Assembly: GCA_016584305.1 (NCBI GenBank)
Contig: JACEEZ010020544.1
Span: forward strand, 1-64,000
Direction: 5' to 3'
Source: Chionoecetes opilio
Taxonomy: Eukaryota > Arthropoda > Malacostraca > Decapoda > Majidae
DNA length: 64,000 nt
Shown: positions 11,562-26,679 of the stretch, in pieces
Layout: the number at the start of each line of letters is the position of its first letter
Numbering within the stretch: position 1 is the stretch's first letter
Translations under genes and position numbers: made by a program
Notes under the pieces: generated by a model
The model's input: only the letters and a program-made list of their open reading frames with translations
What the model was told of the DNA's origin: nothing
The model's database searches: none

Positions 11562-13327
11562 ATGTCAGCTCTATCACGCAAGGGTGTCTCCAGCAGGAAG
11601 GGAATAAAATTGAAGAGCCTGAGCCTGCAGGAAAAGGTGAAAGTGCTGGCAAGGATGGATGCAGGTGCGTCCATGCGTGCTATTTGTGCTGAGTTTGATA
11701 TCAAATCCAGCACATTCTATGATATCAAGAAAGTAAAAGAGAAGATTCGTGCCCAGGCCCTTACTTTGGAGGATCCAAGCATCTCCAAGACTACCAAGAA
11801 GAGGATTAAGCCAGTTAAGAACGTCTCCCTGGATGCAGCAGTGTACAAGTGGTACAAGCAGGAACGAGCAGTTGGAGTTACTGTAAGGGGGGTTGACCTC
11901 CAAAACGCCGCTGTAAGGTTGGCCAAGCACTTAAAGGTGACCAATTTCAAGGCTAGTGCTGGGTGGCTCTTCACTTTTCGGAGTCGCCACTGCCTAGCCA
12001 ACCGAAAAGTGGTGGGAGAGAGCGCTAGTGCTGATCAAGCATCGGTGGTGCCTTTCCGTCAGAAATTGGAGAAAATTATGCGGGAGTCTGGCCTCCTTCT
12101 CTCCCAACTCTACAACGCTGACGAGACGGGGCTTTTTTGGAGGTCTATGCCCGCCAACACCCAGGCATTAAAGCAGGAAAGGCACATTCCAGGGAGGAAA
12201 TTAGCTAAGGATCGGATCTCCATTATGTGCTGTGGAAACGCTGACGGGTCGCACAGGCTGAAACCCATGGTTGTAGGCAAGGCAAAAACACCACGGGCAC
12301 GCTGCCCGTGTTATCTATGGGTAACCTGCCTGTTATCTACAGGGGCAACCTCTCGGCCTGGTTTAACCGTGAACTCACCAGTGAATGGTTCCACCATTTT
12401 TTGGTGCCTGCTGTTATTAATTTCCAGACAACTGTGTTGGCAATCACAATGGAGAATGTCAAGGCCATCCTCCTACTTGACAATGCCCCAGCACATCCGA
12501 GCCCAGATGAACTGGAGGCCCATGGTGGTAGAATTAAAGTAATGTTTATGCCACCCAACACCACCTCCCTAATCCAGCCCATGGACCAAGGCGTGATGGA
12601 GGCCTGCAAGCGACACTACAGAAACAAGCAGCTGGAGGAGTGCCTTGTGGTAGAAGAGGTAGAGGGACAAGAGGACACAAGGGGGGCTCAGTCGCTTGCG
12701 AATTTCAAAGCGTACAACTTACGCAACACTGTGTATAACTGGGCTGAGGCGTGGAACGGGCTCAAGTCCACCACCCTGAGCAATGCATGGAACAAGTTGC
12801 TGAAGGGGACTGAAGTAGAAGTGGACTTCACTGGATTTGGTTTAGAAGATTTCACTGCAACAGTGCATAAAGGTGGTGAGCCCGAAGTCACCGAGGAGAA
12901 CATAGTTGAGTGGCTGGAGAGTGATGCTGGGGCTCTGGGCTACCATCATCAGACAGAAGAGGACATAGCAGCTAGTGTTGTGCAGGGGGCGGAGGCTGCT
13001 GTTGAAGCTGACAGTGATGACGAAGCTGACCAGCCAGCCAGCATGAAATTGTCTCAGCTTCGTTTTCACCTGGACAAGGCTTTGGAGGGGTTGGTGGAAC
13101 ACCAATTTGATGCATTCTACTCACCTATGAGAGACATAAGAAATGCTGTTATCAAGAGGCAGTGTACAAGTCAGAAACAAACGAAAATTTCAGCCTTCTT
13201 CAAACCAAAGCCACACGCCAGGGAACCTCAGCCCTCTACAAGTAGTGAGTCTGGTTGCAGCTTCCTGAACAGTACCTCCCCTGATCTGCCAACTCACATT
13301 TTCGACAGCAGCACTGACCCCGAGTGA
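11562..13327 (+). pseudogene. Tigger/pogo transposase (CENP-B/jerky-like), frameshifted
   Basis: A DNA-binding and DDE transposase of the pogo/Tigger group, acting in the nucleus on the element ends. The start MSALSRKGVSSRKG is chosen over an in-frame ATG 54 nt upstream because it is the start shared with the inverted duplicate. Residues about 18-75 form a CENP-B-type helix-turn-helix (LSLQEKVKVLARMDAG). A Tc5-type HTH follows (KASAGWLFTFRSRH). The catalytic triad reads NADETG (D near residue 187, 12,120), LLLDNAPAH (12,479) and QPMDQG (12,584), a DDD arrangement with 34 residues between the last two. The frame shifts at about 12,290-12,307, so the first half ends at 12,542 and the second continues to a stop at 13,325. 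The acidic C-terminus carries QTKISAFF (13,178-13,201), a canonical PCNA-binding motif. It is inactive as read but otherwise well preserved. Confidence 0.9.
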
Positions 13328-13741
13328 CATAAAAAATGATTCTGTACATTAGTGATTAAGGGCTGTTTCACAGTTTAAGGTACAAGTATAGTGTTGCAGT
13401 AATTAAGTGCTTAAGTGATGTAAAATTAAGTTGTACAGGTACAGTACTGTATACAATACAGTACAGAGTTGTGATTAAAGTGATACCAGTGTTAAAATGC
13501 GACTGAGTCCCCCTAACATCTTCTACATGTTACAACAAGGCTCCCCTCTCCTTGGATTACATGCCTGCTGCTACCCGTGCATTGGTAAGTGTAGTTTTTA
13601 TGCTTTTACAGTACTGTATGTACTTTTTTTTTTTTTTTTTTTTTTATACATTATCAGAGGAGGACATTGAATAACTCGGCTCATTGAATAACTCGGCAAG
13701 GGCCAGAGCCCCTAGCGTGCCGAGTTATAAGGGCTTTACTC

Positions 13742-14234
13742 TATATATATAATATAATTCTTTCTTTTTTTTTCTTTTTTCTTTTATGTATATTTCATCT
13801 TGCGGTGCCATCTATTCCACGTTGATTGTTTGTGTTGTGAACTTTTGTTGGTGCCACAGGAAGATTCATAAACATGGAAGGGGGGGGGGGGGGGGCACAC
13901 AACAGACAAAATGGGGAAGGTGAATCTTTCCAAGCTGCATTTTAGCAGGTAGTTATGCCTACTTCCACCCATCTGGATATCCAAGAAATGTCGCCCAGTA
14001 AGATTTGCTTAAAAAATGCATTGCCCTGGCACATCTAGGGCTACCAAGTGGGACAACTGTTTCAGAACTTTTCATGTTTGAAGAAGAAAAGCCTTGAACA
14101 TAATATTCCCAGCCTGCTTTAAGTTTGTGTATGTGAAGGTATTGGAGGCGTTTGGTAGCATGGAACATATTGTGAATTTATTGTGTATTGTTGCAAGAAA
14201 TTGCACCCCCTGATGTGATACTGTTCTCCTGCAG
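13742..14234. other. Spacer upstream of MAT2B exon
   Basis: Contains a T-rich stretch and a 19-nt G run (about 13,879-13,895). No exon is visible. A polypyrimidine stretch and TCTCCTGCAG at the end look like a splice acceptor for the next exon, so an upstream exon of MAT2B may exist but I cannot place it. Confidence 0.4.
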
Positions 14235-14240
14235 GCAACA

Positions 14241-19193
<4,953 letters not shown>

Positions 19194-19262
19194 GGGTCAG
19201 TGGTGTGCAGGACAATGCTCTCTTGCCATTGCCAAGACATGTCTTTGTGATAAATATGAAGA

Positions 19263-19893
19263 CTATAGTCGCCGGAGGCTAAGCTGATCTAGAAGCCACG
19301 CCCCTTGCCTCCCCCCCCCCATTCTACGGGCCAGCTGATACTCATAATGTTCTACATGTGTACAAATTACTCGTATCATCATCACCGCATGATGGATCAT
19401 GCGGTGGGTCTGCGACCCACCGCAGGAAATATGCATGAACTTAATATTCACTTAAACTCTATCGCCACTTAAAACTTTGCGAGTCAACTTTTATCATAAA
19501 GGGTATCAATAGAAGCGCAATTTTATTAGCTTTCCATTGATATATTTCGTTTTCTGATAAACCAATACCACACACCAACCTCATCAACACCATCCTACAC
19601 AACAGTGTGTGTATACTGGGCAGAGCCATCTTCACTACATAGGGTGTAGTGTAAAATATAGGTCAATAGAAGTGTGGGTAGTGTACAGGCCATATTCACT
19701 ACAAAAAAATGTGTTACCTTATGCTATTGGTGGGGAGTGTACGGTAGGCAGGTTGTGGCAGGTGAGAAGAGAGGATGAGGAGACGCACAGAATAGGTACG
19801 AACATTATGAGTGCACAAATCAGCTGCCCCTCAGAAAGGGGGGGAAGGCAGGGGGCGTGGCTTCTAGATCAGCCTAGCCTCTGGCGACTATAG
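19263..19893. mobile_element. TIR element in MAT2B 3' region
   Basis: Long inverted ends of about 44 bp begin CTATAGTCGCC and contain TCTAGAAGCCACGCCCC. A TA duplication is consistent but cannot be separated from the TATA-like end. The interior includes a 23-bp hairpin (about 19,400-19,424, GGTGGGTC/GACCCACC) and half of a foldback element (19,430-19,575) also found at 20,530-20,672. No coding region. Confidence 0.85.
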
Positions 19894-20249
19894 TTAAGTT
19901 TTGCCAAGACAGTATCATCTGCTCTTTAAAAACAGTGAGGATATCAGGACATCTGACGGTGGGTGCTGTGCTTCAAGATAGGAGAATAAGGTATTACATT
20001 GCACTGCTTCAATAATTAGCAATATTACCAGTGATGTATGTCAGGGAATTAGGTAGGTTATAGTGGCTGAGGAAAATGTTCTTGCTATATTGCTTCTTAA
20101 GCAATGCTTCTTCTTTTTTCTCCTATGAACATACGATTTTGCTAATGGTATATCATATGCAGCATATGTCATTATGAATGGCTTAGTGTATTTTTGTCAG
20201 CGGAATATGGTGTACAGTGTTAAAATGCGCTTTTATATCTATAACTTTT

Positions 20250-20255
20250 AATAAA
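20250..20255 (+). terminator. Candidate MAT2B polyadenylation signal
   Basis: AATAAA, 1.06 kb after the MAT2B stop (0.43 kb without the inserted element), in an AT-rich context. Earlier signals cannot be excluded. Confidence 0.35.
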
Positions 20256-20339
20256 TATATCATTTTCTGTTACATTGGCACTTTATTACATAAAAAATTG
20301 GCAACATGTTATCTATCACATAAAGAGGAGGCAGTCTTA

Positions 20340-20530
20340 AGGCCCGTTCACATATTCAGGACTCGACGGCGACCAGTCACGACTTGCTGAGTCATGCTGT
20401 GGTTGGCGCCGGTCGTCATGTGGGTTGGTGTCAGGCCCAGACCGTCGCTGTCGGGTCGTGGGAGTCGTGAGGGGGGTCCCGACTGTGGTGTATGCTCTGT
20501 ACACACGGGGTGGGTCTGCGACCCACCGCA
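20340..20530. other. GC-rich unassigned repeat-like block
   Basis: Starts GGCCCGTTCACATAT and contains many GTCG/CGAC words in both orientations. It ends in the same GGTGGGTCTGCGACCCACC hairpin seen at 19,400. It may be a fragment of a TIR element, but I cannot define its ends. Confidence 0.35.
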
Positions 20531-21190
20531 GGAAATATGCATGAACTTAATATTCACTTAAACTCGATCGCCACTTAAAACTTTGCGAGTCAACTTTTAT
20601 CATAAAGGGTATCAATAGAAGCGCAATTTTATTAGCTTTCCATTGATATATTTCGTTTTCTGATAAACCAGTAAGACGCCTTAATCGGCGAAGGACGAGC
20701 GAGCCTGTAGAAACCCGCCGCATGTGCGGCGTCACCCGGAGTTTGACCTGTGTGACATGACCCCATTGAATGGGGCTATCAGATGGCGAAGACCGCTTGT
20801 CAATCGGAAGCGGGATTCCAAAGATATGAGCTAATGAAAAGCATGATGGTCGGTCGGGTCGGCCGCTAAGTGAGAAAAATTCCGTATCCAGTGAGGACTC
20901 ACGAGCGCTTTGCGCTCGCTCGTAATGAATTAGTACCATGCATAAATTAGCGTTAACTGAATAAATAAAATCATGAAATCGGGTAATTTTTCCCGATTGA
21001 TGATTTTATTTATTTAGTTAACGTCAATTTATGCATGGAGTTAATTCATTTATCAGAAAACGAAATATAGCAATGGAAAGCTAATAAAATTGCGCTTCTA
21101 TTGATACCCTTCATGATAAAAGTTGACTCGCAAAGTTTTAAGTGGCGATCGAGTTTAAGTGAATATTAAATTAAGTTCATGCATATTTCT
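20530..21190. mobile_element. Foldback element (GCATGAACTTAATATTC family) with insert
   Basis: The left arm 20,535-20,672 and right arm about 21,045-21,185 are inverse copies, and a central hairpin around 20,990 reads ATCGGG-TAATTTTT-CCCGAT. The same family occurs at 19,430, 23,230, 55,380-56,350, 60,270 and 61,875-62,390. A block at 20,672-20,935 interrupts the left side. It has no coding capacity. Confidence 0.85.
20672..20935. other. Hairpin-rich insert in foldback element
   Basis: This insert has a GC content and word usage unlike its AT-rich host. It contains several short perfect hairpins, e.g. CGCCGCATGTGCGGCG, CCCCATTGAATGGGG and CGAGCGCTTTGCGCTCG. The ends carry GACGAGCGAGC and, inverted, GCTCGCTCGT. 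Its identity is unknown; a structured RNA-derived or TIR element is possible. Confidence 0.5.
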
Positions 21191-21770
21191 TCAGTCAGTC
21201 TCGTAATTGCATTTCTTTAGCGTGTTTTACTCTTTTTTATTTGATAATATACTACGGTAATATTACGGTAGCTCATTGTGCACCAGAAAGCCTATTCAAG
21301 GTTTATTTTTATTTCTATGAATTATTCATCTCAACAGACAACAGACAGATTTCCATTATGTTCAAGTGAATATTTGAAGAGTTACTCATTACATTAGTTC
21401 GTTTTCTGTTACACTGGGCACTCACCTTTCTTATCACCCCAAAGGGCACCCCCCGTAACCACTTAACTCCTGACGGAGGTTCGGTAGAAATACCTGAAGC
21501 GAGTAAGCTTTCTCACCGCTGATGGCACCTTTATCAATCATCCCGGAGGAAGAGGACACTGACACACTGTAATACACTGGCTACATTTAATGGCGGAGGT
21601 CACACCACACAGTACTCCTGAAGGCAGTGGCGGTCCTAGGCATGGGCCACCGCCCAGGGCGGCATCGTCGAGGGGGCGGCATGGAGTGCCCGAAGAAAAA
21701 AAAAATATATATATATATAAAATAATAAAAAAAATATTTAAATAATAAAATAATTATGACAATAATCAAA
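21191..21770. other. No gene seen
   Basis: AT-rich spacer. A GC-rich patch at 21,625-21,685 (GGCGGTCCTAGGCATGGGCC) resembles a transposon end but no partner was found. Confidence 0.4.
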
Positions 21771-21933
21771 TACAATAAACCCTTCATGCTCGCGGGGGTT
21801 AGGGAACAGAGACACCCGCGAGTATCGTAAATCCGCGATCATGACATTAGTTACCCCTCCCGCCCCGAAAATAGGCTTACGGTATAAAGAAAATGGATTG
21901 TGTTGCTTGAATGATAATGATAATGAAACAGTT

Positions 21934-22164
21934 GGGCTGTTTCCTTAAAACCCGAGCCCCTGTCCACCCAGCAGTGAATGGGTACCGGGTGTTAGCCGGG
22001 GGTTTGTAACCCGCCTCCTGGGGTGCTGGCTTCGGCCAACACTATAAGCACTGGTAGCAGACAGCTCTCTAGGGGTAGTATGAGAGAGAGCTGTCTGGTT
22101 ACAGTGGAGATCCATCTCAGCTGTCGTCGATAACTGACGAAATTCTTCAAACATCAAACATCAA
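21934..22164 (+). mobile_element. SINE family 1 body, headless
   Basis: Matches 53,718-53,952 almost base for base (AAACAGTTGGGCTGTTTCC start, CAAACATCAAACATCAAA tail) but lacks the tRNA-like head. Nested in the Tigger-like element. Confidence 0.85.
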
Positions 22165-22342
22165 AGTTCACATCAGGGAGTGCCGATAAAAAAGGCCAGA
22201 CTACCAACAACTTAACTGAACACTGTCATCTTCAGCAACAACCCATAACAGCTGAGGCCGCGACACACGTGTAGCCGCTGCCAGGGTTACATCACAACAC
22301 TATTCATCCCCACCACCACCACCACCATGGATAGATAGGCCT

Positions 22343-22406
22343 ATGGCTGAGCCCAGAAGAAGGAGGAAGTGGACGCTGAACCCCCGTGGATCGCTGTGGG
22401 CCAACG
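22343..22406 (+). pseudogene. PINX1: PINX1-like first coding exon, isolated
   Basis: Reads MAEPRRRRKWTLNPRGSLWA and N, then one base followed by a GT donor (GGTGAGG, 22,407). This matches the conserved start of PINX1, a nucleolar G-patch protein that binds telomerase and rRNA-processing factors (vertebrate form: AERRRKQKWAVDP...AWSND). The next conserved block (SKFGQ, MLEKMGWSKGKGLG) is not found anywhere in the window. The exon lies inside an intact TA-flanked TIR element, so a captured 5' gene fragment is the favoured reading. A genuine first exon with very distant partners cannot be excluded. Confidence 0.65.
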
Positions 22407-22897
22407 GTGAGGGTTGTGTTAGGGTGTGTTGTGTTGGGGTGGCTGGCGCAAAGCTATGCCTCTCGCACCACGGCCAGATTGTCCACCACACCAGCTTGCT
22501 CCAGTGCTCCTCCCTGTGTTTTAGGGTGATTGGGTTGGCACTGCTTAAATGTTCACTATTGTGTCTGGTCTGGTGGTGGCTTGAGGAAGTTGAGGTGTGC
22601 ACGCAGCGCTCAGCCCACCAGTGTGTGGCTACCGTAGTCCATAGATAACACTAGTCGCCAGTCACTCGCCACTGCACTAATGTCGCCAGGCGCCATATAT
22701 TGCGAATTTTAGCATCACTACAGACTTTTATGTGCCACTGAAGAGGCATGCACAGTAGTTTTTATGAAAAATACTTTTCGTATTTTAAAATTATATTTAA
22801 TTACCTGTATTTATTATTATTTATCCCAAGAGTTGAAAACCCGCGAGTAATCAAATCCGCGAGCCTGAAATCCTGCGAGCATGAAGGGTTTATTGTA

Positions 22898-23420
22898 CTG
22901 TCAATATTAAATAATAATAGTATATAATAGCTCTAGTACTATATGTCAGAGATTTATTCATGGTGGTGGACTTTGTATATAAAGATCCTTGCAACTAATG
23001 GCGGCAAGTGGAGAGTAGAGTATCTTAATATATATAGAGTAGTGACAACTCAATTTGTGGGCGCCATCTTAGCGCCAGGGCCTCTTCGTTCACCCAAGAC
23101 CCGGGAAAGTTCTCAGGCATGACCCCGCAGTATATCATGTTATACATGTATAAAGGATAGACTGTTATCTTCGGAAATGTTTGTTCTATAAGATTATCAC
23201 ATAAAACACAGTAAAACACATTAAATAAAGGTCATTATGAGACTCTGAAGAAATATGCATGAACTTACAATTCAGTTAAACACGTCGTCATGTAAAACTT
23301 TGTGGGACAACTTATATTTTGGAAGATATCTATAGAAGCAGTAATTTTTATATTCTTTTCATTGCTATATTTCGTTTTCTGATACATGCAGTGTACCATG
23401 CAAATTTAGCGTTTACTAAA
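22898..23420. mobile_element. Half copy of foldback family plus spacer
   Basis: 23,150-23,420 matches one arm of the foldback family (ATGTTTGTTCTATAA through TATTTCGTTTTCTGATA) with moderate divergence. The inverse arm is absent. 22,898-23,150 shows nothing recognisable. Confidence 0.65.
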
Positions 23421-23429
23421 TAAATTAAG

Positions 23430-23553
23430 AGTGGCGGCTTCTTCTCTTCTCTCTCTCTCATCTCTTCTCTTCTCTCTCTCATTCTCTAATCTTAGTAAAA
23501 GATAGAGAAGAGAGTTAACTAAAATACTTTTTCTATATATATATATATATATA

Positions 23554-23599
<46 letters not shown>

Positions 23600-23647
23600 A
23601 GCGAAAGTGGTGTGTGTGTGTCTGTCTATCTGTCTGTCTGTCTGTCC
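23430..23647. repeat. CT, TA and TCTG simple repeats
   Basis: A CTCTT-rich stretch (23,440-23,485), TA arrays (23,534-23,600) and a (TCTG)n run (23,620-23,647) follow one another. Confidence 0.9.
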
Positions 23648-23845
23648 GCGATGGGTGCCGCCCCCTGTGGCGGAATCCCATCATATGGCACAGTTTTGGA
23701 ACCAGCTCGACCAGGGGAAGGTTTTAAGCCCACTTATGAGATGATCCGATCACTTTTTTTTTTTTTTTTTTTTAGCAGCCTATTAGCGAGAATTGTGAAA
23801 AAAAAATGTGGGTTGCGAGAATTGAGGAAACCTTGATGTAGGGTG

Positions 23846-23962
23846 ATAGGTAATGGTGTGGGGTTTGATGGGGTAATGGGTGGGGGGTGATGGGTAATGG
23901 GTGAGTGAAGTGGGGGGGGGTGTGATGGGTAATGGGTGAGTGAATGGGTTGGGGGTGATGTG
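23846..23962. repeat. GGTAATGGGTG minisatellite
   Basis: Degenerate tandem units with the words GATGGGTAATGGGTG and GTGAATGGG. Non-coding. Confidence 0.75.
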
Positions 23963-24035
23963 AATGGGTTGGCGTTAATAGACATTTCTACATCCATGAT
24001 TTCAGGAAAGTTAGAAGGGGCTATCTGGAGAGTTT

Positions 24036-24146
24036 GTGTTTGGTGGGCCTTCAGCCCACCAAACACAGGTGGTGGTGGGCCAAAGGCCCACCAATACCCT
24101 CCGCAGGAGCTAGCCAAAAAGGCCGCCCGGAGGGCGGCTTTGCGGC
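24036..24146. repeat. Three consecutive GC-rich hairpins
   Basis: Three inverted repeats sit in a row. One is at about 24,036-24,064 (TTTGGTGGGCCTTCAGCCCACC arms). One is at about 24,074-24,092 (GGTGGGCC/GGCCCACC). One is at about 24,118-24,142 (GCCGCCC/GGGCGGC with A and T flanks). They stop at a TA array into which a TIR element has inserted. I do not recognise the family. Confidence 0.7.
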
Positions 24147-24170
24147 TATATATATATATATATATATATA

Positions 24171-24861
24171 CACACAAACCTCGATTCCCCGGACTAATAG
24201 GGGGGAGCACTGGTCCGGGAATCGCAAGTAAAAAAAAAAAAAAAAAAAGTCCGATGCCATTACCCACCCCCGGACGTTTATCCTACTCTAGTATCTACAG
24301 TCCGGCAACCGACAATATCAACCACCCCACCGCGGACTTTTAAGTCCGCTGAGCATGCAGCCACCTGGCGGGAGGCAGCAGAAAGTGTTCAATAGTCTCA
24401 AGAGACGTTCCTGCACCAGGGGCAGTGGGGGTCAGGGGACTAACGGAGGCGGTGCAGGTGAACCGTGAGTGTCGTGTGTCCAAATGTAAACAATACGACC
24501 GCTGAGCATGCTGCCACCTGGCGGGAGGCAGCAGAAAGTGTTCAATAGTCTCAGAAATGTTCTTGCACCAGGGGCAGTGGGAGTCAGGTGACTGACGGAG
24601 GCTGTGCAGGTGAACCGTGAATGTTGTGTGCCCAAATGTAAACAATACGACCGCTGAGCATGCTGCCACCTGGCGGGAGGCGCGGACACTGACAGGAGAC
24701 GCTCGGACCGCCGGACAACTTGGTCAATTTACGAACAGGACCAGGCATTTCAACGTTATAAAAAATAAAAATAAAAAAAAAAAAAAAAATTGTCCGAGAC
24801 TGACATATCCCCGGACCTCGGATTTTGTCCGGCAAATCCGATATCCGGGAAATCGAGGTTT

Positions 24862-24865
<4 letters not shown>
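24171..24865. mobile_element. TA-flanked TIR element (CACACAAACC family), copy 2
   Basis: Same family as 9,749-10,454 in the opposite orientation, inserted in a TA array. It carries an internal near-tandem duplication: 24,355-24,500 and 24,505-24,680 both have GAGCATGC-GCCACCTGGCGGGAGGC. It includes an A run at 24,772-24,789. The duplicated block derives from the captured LINE C-terminal segment. Confidence 0.85.
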
Positions 24866-24950
<85 letters not shown>

Positions 24951-24984
24951 TAATATATATAAAATATATATATATATATAAATA

Positions 24985-25030
<46 letters not shown>

Positions 25031-25042
25031 TAGAAAAGTTTT

Positions 25043-25090
<48 letters not shown>

Positions 25091-25142
25091 CTCTTCTTCC
25101 TCATCCTCTCGAGGAGGGAGAAGAAATAATAGAAGAAAAAAA

Positions 25143-25183
<41 letters not shown>

Positions 25184-25221
25184 GAAAGAGAGAGAGAGAA
25201 GGGAAAGAGAGAGAGAGAGAG
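24866..25221. repeat. TA, CT and GA microsatellites
   Basis: A TA array (about 24,866-25,028) is followed by CT (25,049-25,086) and GA (25,146-25,221) arrays. Confidence 0.95.
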
Positions 25222-25821
25222 ACCCTCGGCGTGGTAAACGTATTTCCCGCCAAATACAGACTTGTGTCGCGCGCGCTGATTGGTTGAAGCGGAGGTGGTG
25301 GCACTAAGAAGGGTTGGCCTTACTGTCCCCTTACACGAGGCTAAGATGACACCCGAAAATGCTTCCTTAGTAGTCTTCTTAGCCCGGTATAACTAAGTCG
25401 GTCTTAGGACGGTAAGAGAGTGTAGTTCAGAGCCCCTTCGAAAATGCCCACCCTGATCGATCTATCAGAGAGGGTAAGGGGAATATAGGGAGTTGAAATT
25501 TAGAAGCTATTGGTTCCCGCGAACTTAATGCCTCACTTACTACACCTCGTGGCTCTCGTGCTTGGTGGGGTAGGGGAGGTAGGATGGAGGGGGGGAGATA
25601 GGAATGAAGGAGGAAGAAGAAAAAATAAGAAAGCTAACGAAAGGAGCGATAGAAATGAAAGAACTTGAAGGAAGTTATCTTTAAAAGTAACCTGTTCACT
25701 TATACACTGTATTTAGGCTACGCTTAGTCTAGACTAAAGAACTATGGTTATTTAGGCCTTCCCCTACCTCCTGTAAGATAATGTAACTCTGAAGGCGTGT
25801 GTTGGTAATTCCGGCATTACA
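25222..25821. other. No gene seen
   Basis: Mixed-composition sequence without a supported open frame or repeat end. Confidence 0.45.
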
Positions 25822-26466
25822 TGTGTAGTAGTGTTTGTGTGTGTGTGTGTGTACTAGTAGTGTTTGTGTGTGTGTGTAGTAGTATTTTTGTGTGTGTGTG
25901 TGTACTAGTAGTGTTTGTGTGTGTGTGTAGTAGTATTTTTGTGTGTGTGTGTGTACTAGTAGTGTTTGTGTGTGTGTGTAGTAGTATTTTTGTGTGTAGT
26001 AGTATTTTTGTGTGTAGTAGTGTTTGTGTGTGTGTAGTAGTGTTTGTGTGTGTGTGTGTGCGTAGTAGTGTTTGTGTGTGTGTGTGTGCGTAGTAGTGTG
26101 TGTGTGTGTGCGTAGTAGTGTGTGTGTGTGTGTGTAGTAGTGTTTGAGTGTGTGTAGTAGTGTTTGTGTGTGTGTAGTAGTGTTTGTGTTTGTGTGTGTG
26201 TGTGTGTAGTAGTGTTTGTGTGTGTGTGTAGTAGTGTTTGTGTGTGTAGTACGTAGTGTTTGTGTGTAGTAGTGTGTGTGTGTGTGTAGTAGTGTTTGTG
26301 TGTGTGTGTGTGTGTAGTAGTGTTTGTGTGTGTGTGTGTATGTGTGTAGTAGTGTTTGTGTGTGTAGTACGTAGTCTTTGTGTGTGTGTGTGTGTGTGTG
26401 TAGTAGTGTTTGTGTGTGTGTAGTAGTGTTTGTGTGTGTGTGTAGAAGTGTTTGTGTGTGTAGTAG
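25822..26466. repeat. (GT)n-based minisatellite with GTAGTAGTGTTT units
   Basis: About 645 bp built from units of GTAGTAGTGTTT followed by variable GT runs, period roughly 18-30 bp. Long Cys/Val or His/Thr frames here are repeat artefacts. It abuts, and probably truncates, the reverse-strand exon at 26,470-26,678. Confidence 0.95.
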
Positions 26467-26469
26467 TGT

Positions 26470-26678
26470 TGAACCTCAGCAGGCTCCGCTAACACCTGTT
26501 CATCCACCTCGTACTCTGGCTCAAACATATAGGGTTGGGCTCTCATCACAATCTGAGGTTCCTTTTCCTCATATACGCGAGCAGCGTCATTTAGTTCGGT
26601 CTCAGATTGAGCATCGTACTCTAGATCTATCACAGCGACAGATTCACTGTCTGACACCGAAGTACAATGGCTCATCAT
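26470..26678 (-). pseudogene. N-terminal fragment, 'PYMFEPEYE' protein
   Basis: On the - strand it reads MMSHCTSVSDSESVAVIDLE, an acidic stretch, then QPYMFEPEYEVDEQ, and then runs into the minisatellite. The acidic start with a PYxFEPE motif recalls the N-termini of invertebrate 'P2X purinoceptor 7-like' domain proteins, but the diagnostic C-terminal Cys/His domain is absent here. It starts about 245 bp inside a TTAA-element end (26,923). It may therefore be the gene of an autonomous relative of the foldback element, or a captured host exon. Function is not assigned. Confidence 0.45.
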
Positions 26679-26679
26679 A

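Larger units (their letters stand above)
10459..13741 (+). mobile_element. Tigger/pogo-like DNA transposon, 3.3 kb
   Basis: The inverted ends are CAGTAAAACCCTTATAACTC on the left and its near-perfect inverse at 13,718-13,741, flanked by TA (10,457-10,458 and 13,742-13,743). Subterminal CTCGGCA words recur at 10,479, 10,509, 10,735, 10,801 and 10,843, and again near 13,675-13,725; they are candidate transposase-binding sites. It encodes one transposase (11,562-13,327) broken by a frameshift. Upstream of the gene lie an inverted partial duplicate of its own 5' region and a 58-bp perfect hairpin. A SINE-like tRNA segment appears at 10,675-10,715. Confidence 0.92.
19194..20262 (+). other. Probable MAT2B 3' UTR region
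   Basis: Follows the stop codon. It is interrupted by a TIR element at 19,263-19,893. The remaining sequence is AT-rich and non-coding and leads to AATAAA at 20,250-20,255. Whether the transcript spans the element is not shown by the sequence. Confidence 0.4.
21773..22895. mobile_element. Tigger-like TIR element carrying a host exon
   Basis: The inverted ends CAATAAACCCTTCATGCTCG and inverse are flanked by TA (21,771-21,772 and 22,896-22,897). Subterminal CGCGAG words lie on both sides. A second copy in the opposite orientation lies at 36,628-37,450. The interior contains a SINE body (21,934-22,164) and a block with a PINX1-like first exon (22,343-22,406), neither of which is in the other copy. 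No transposase. Confidence 0.88.
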
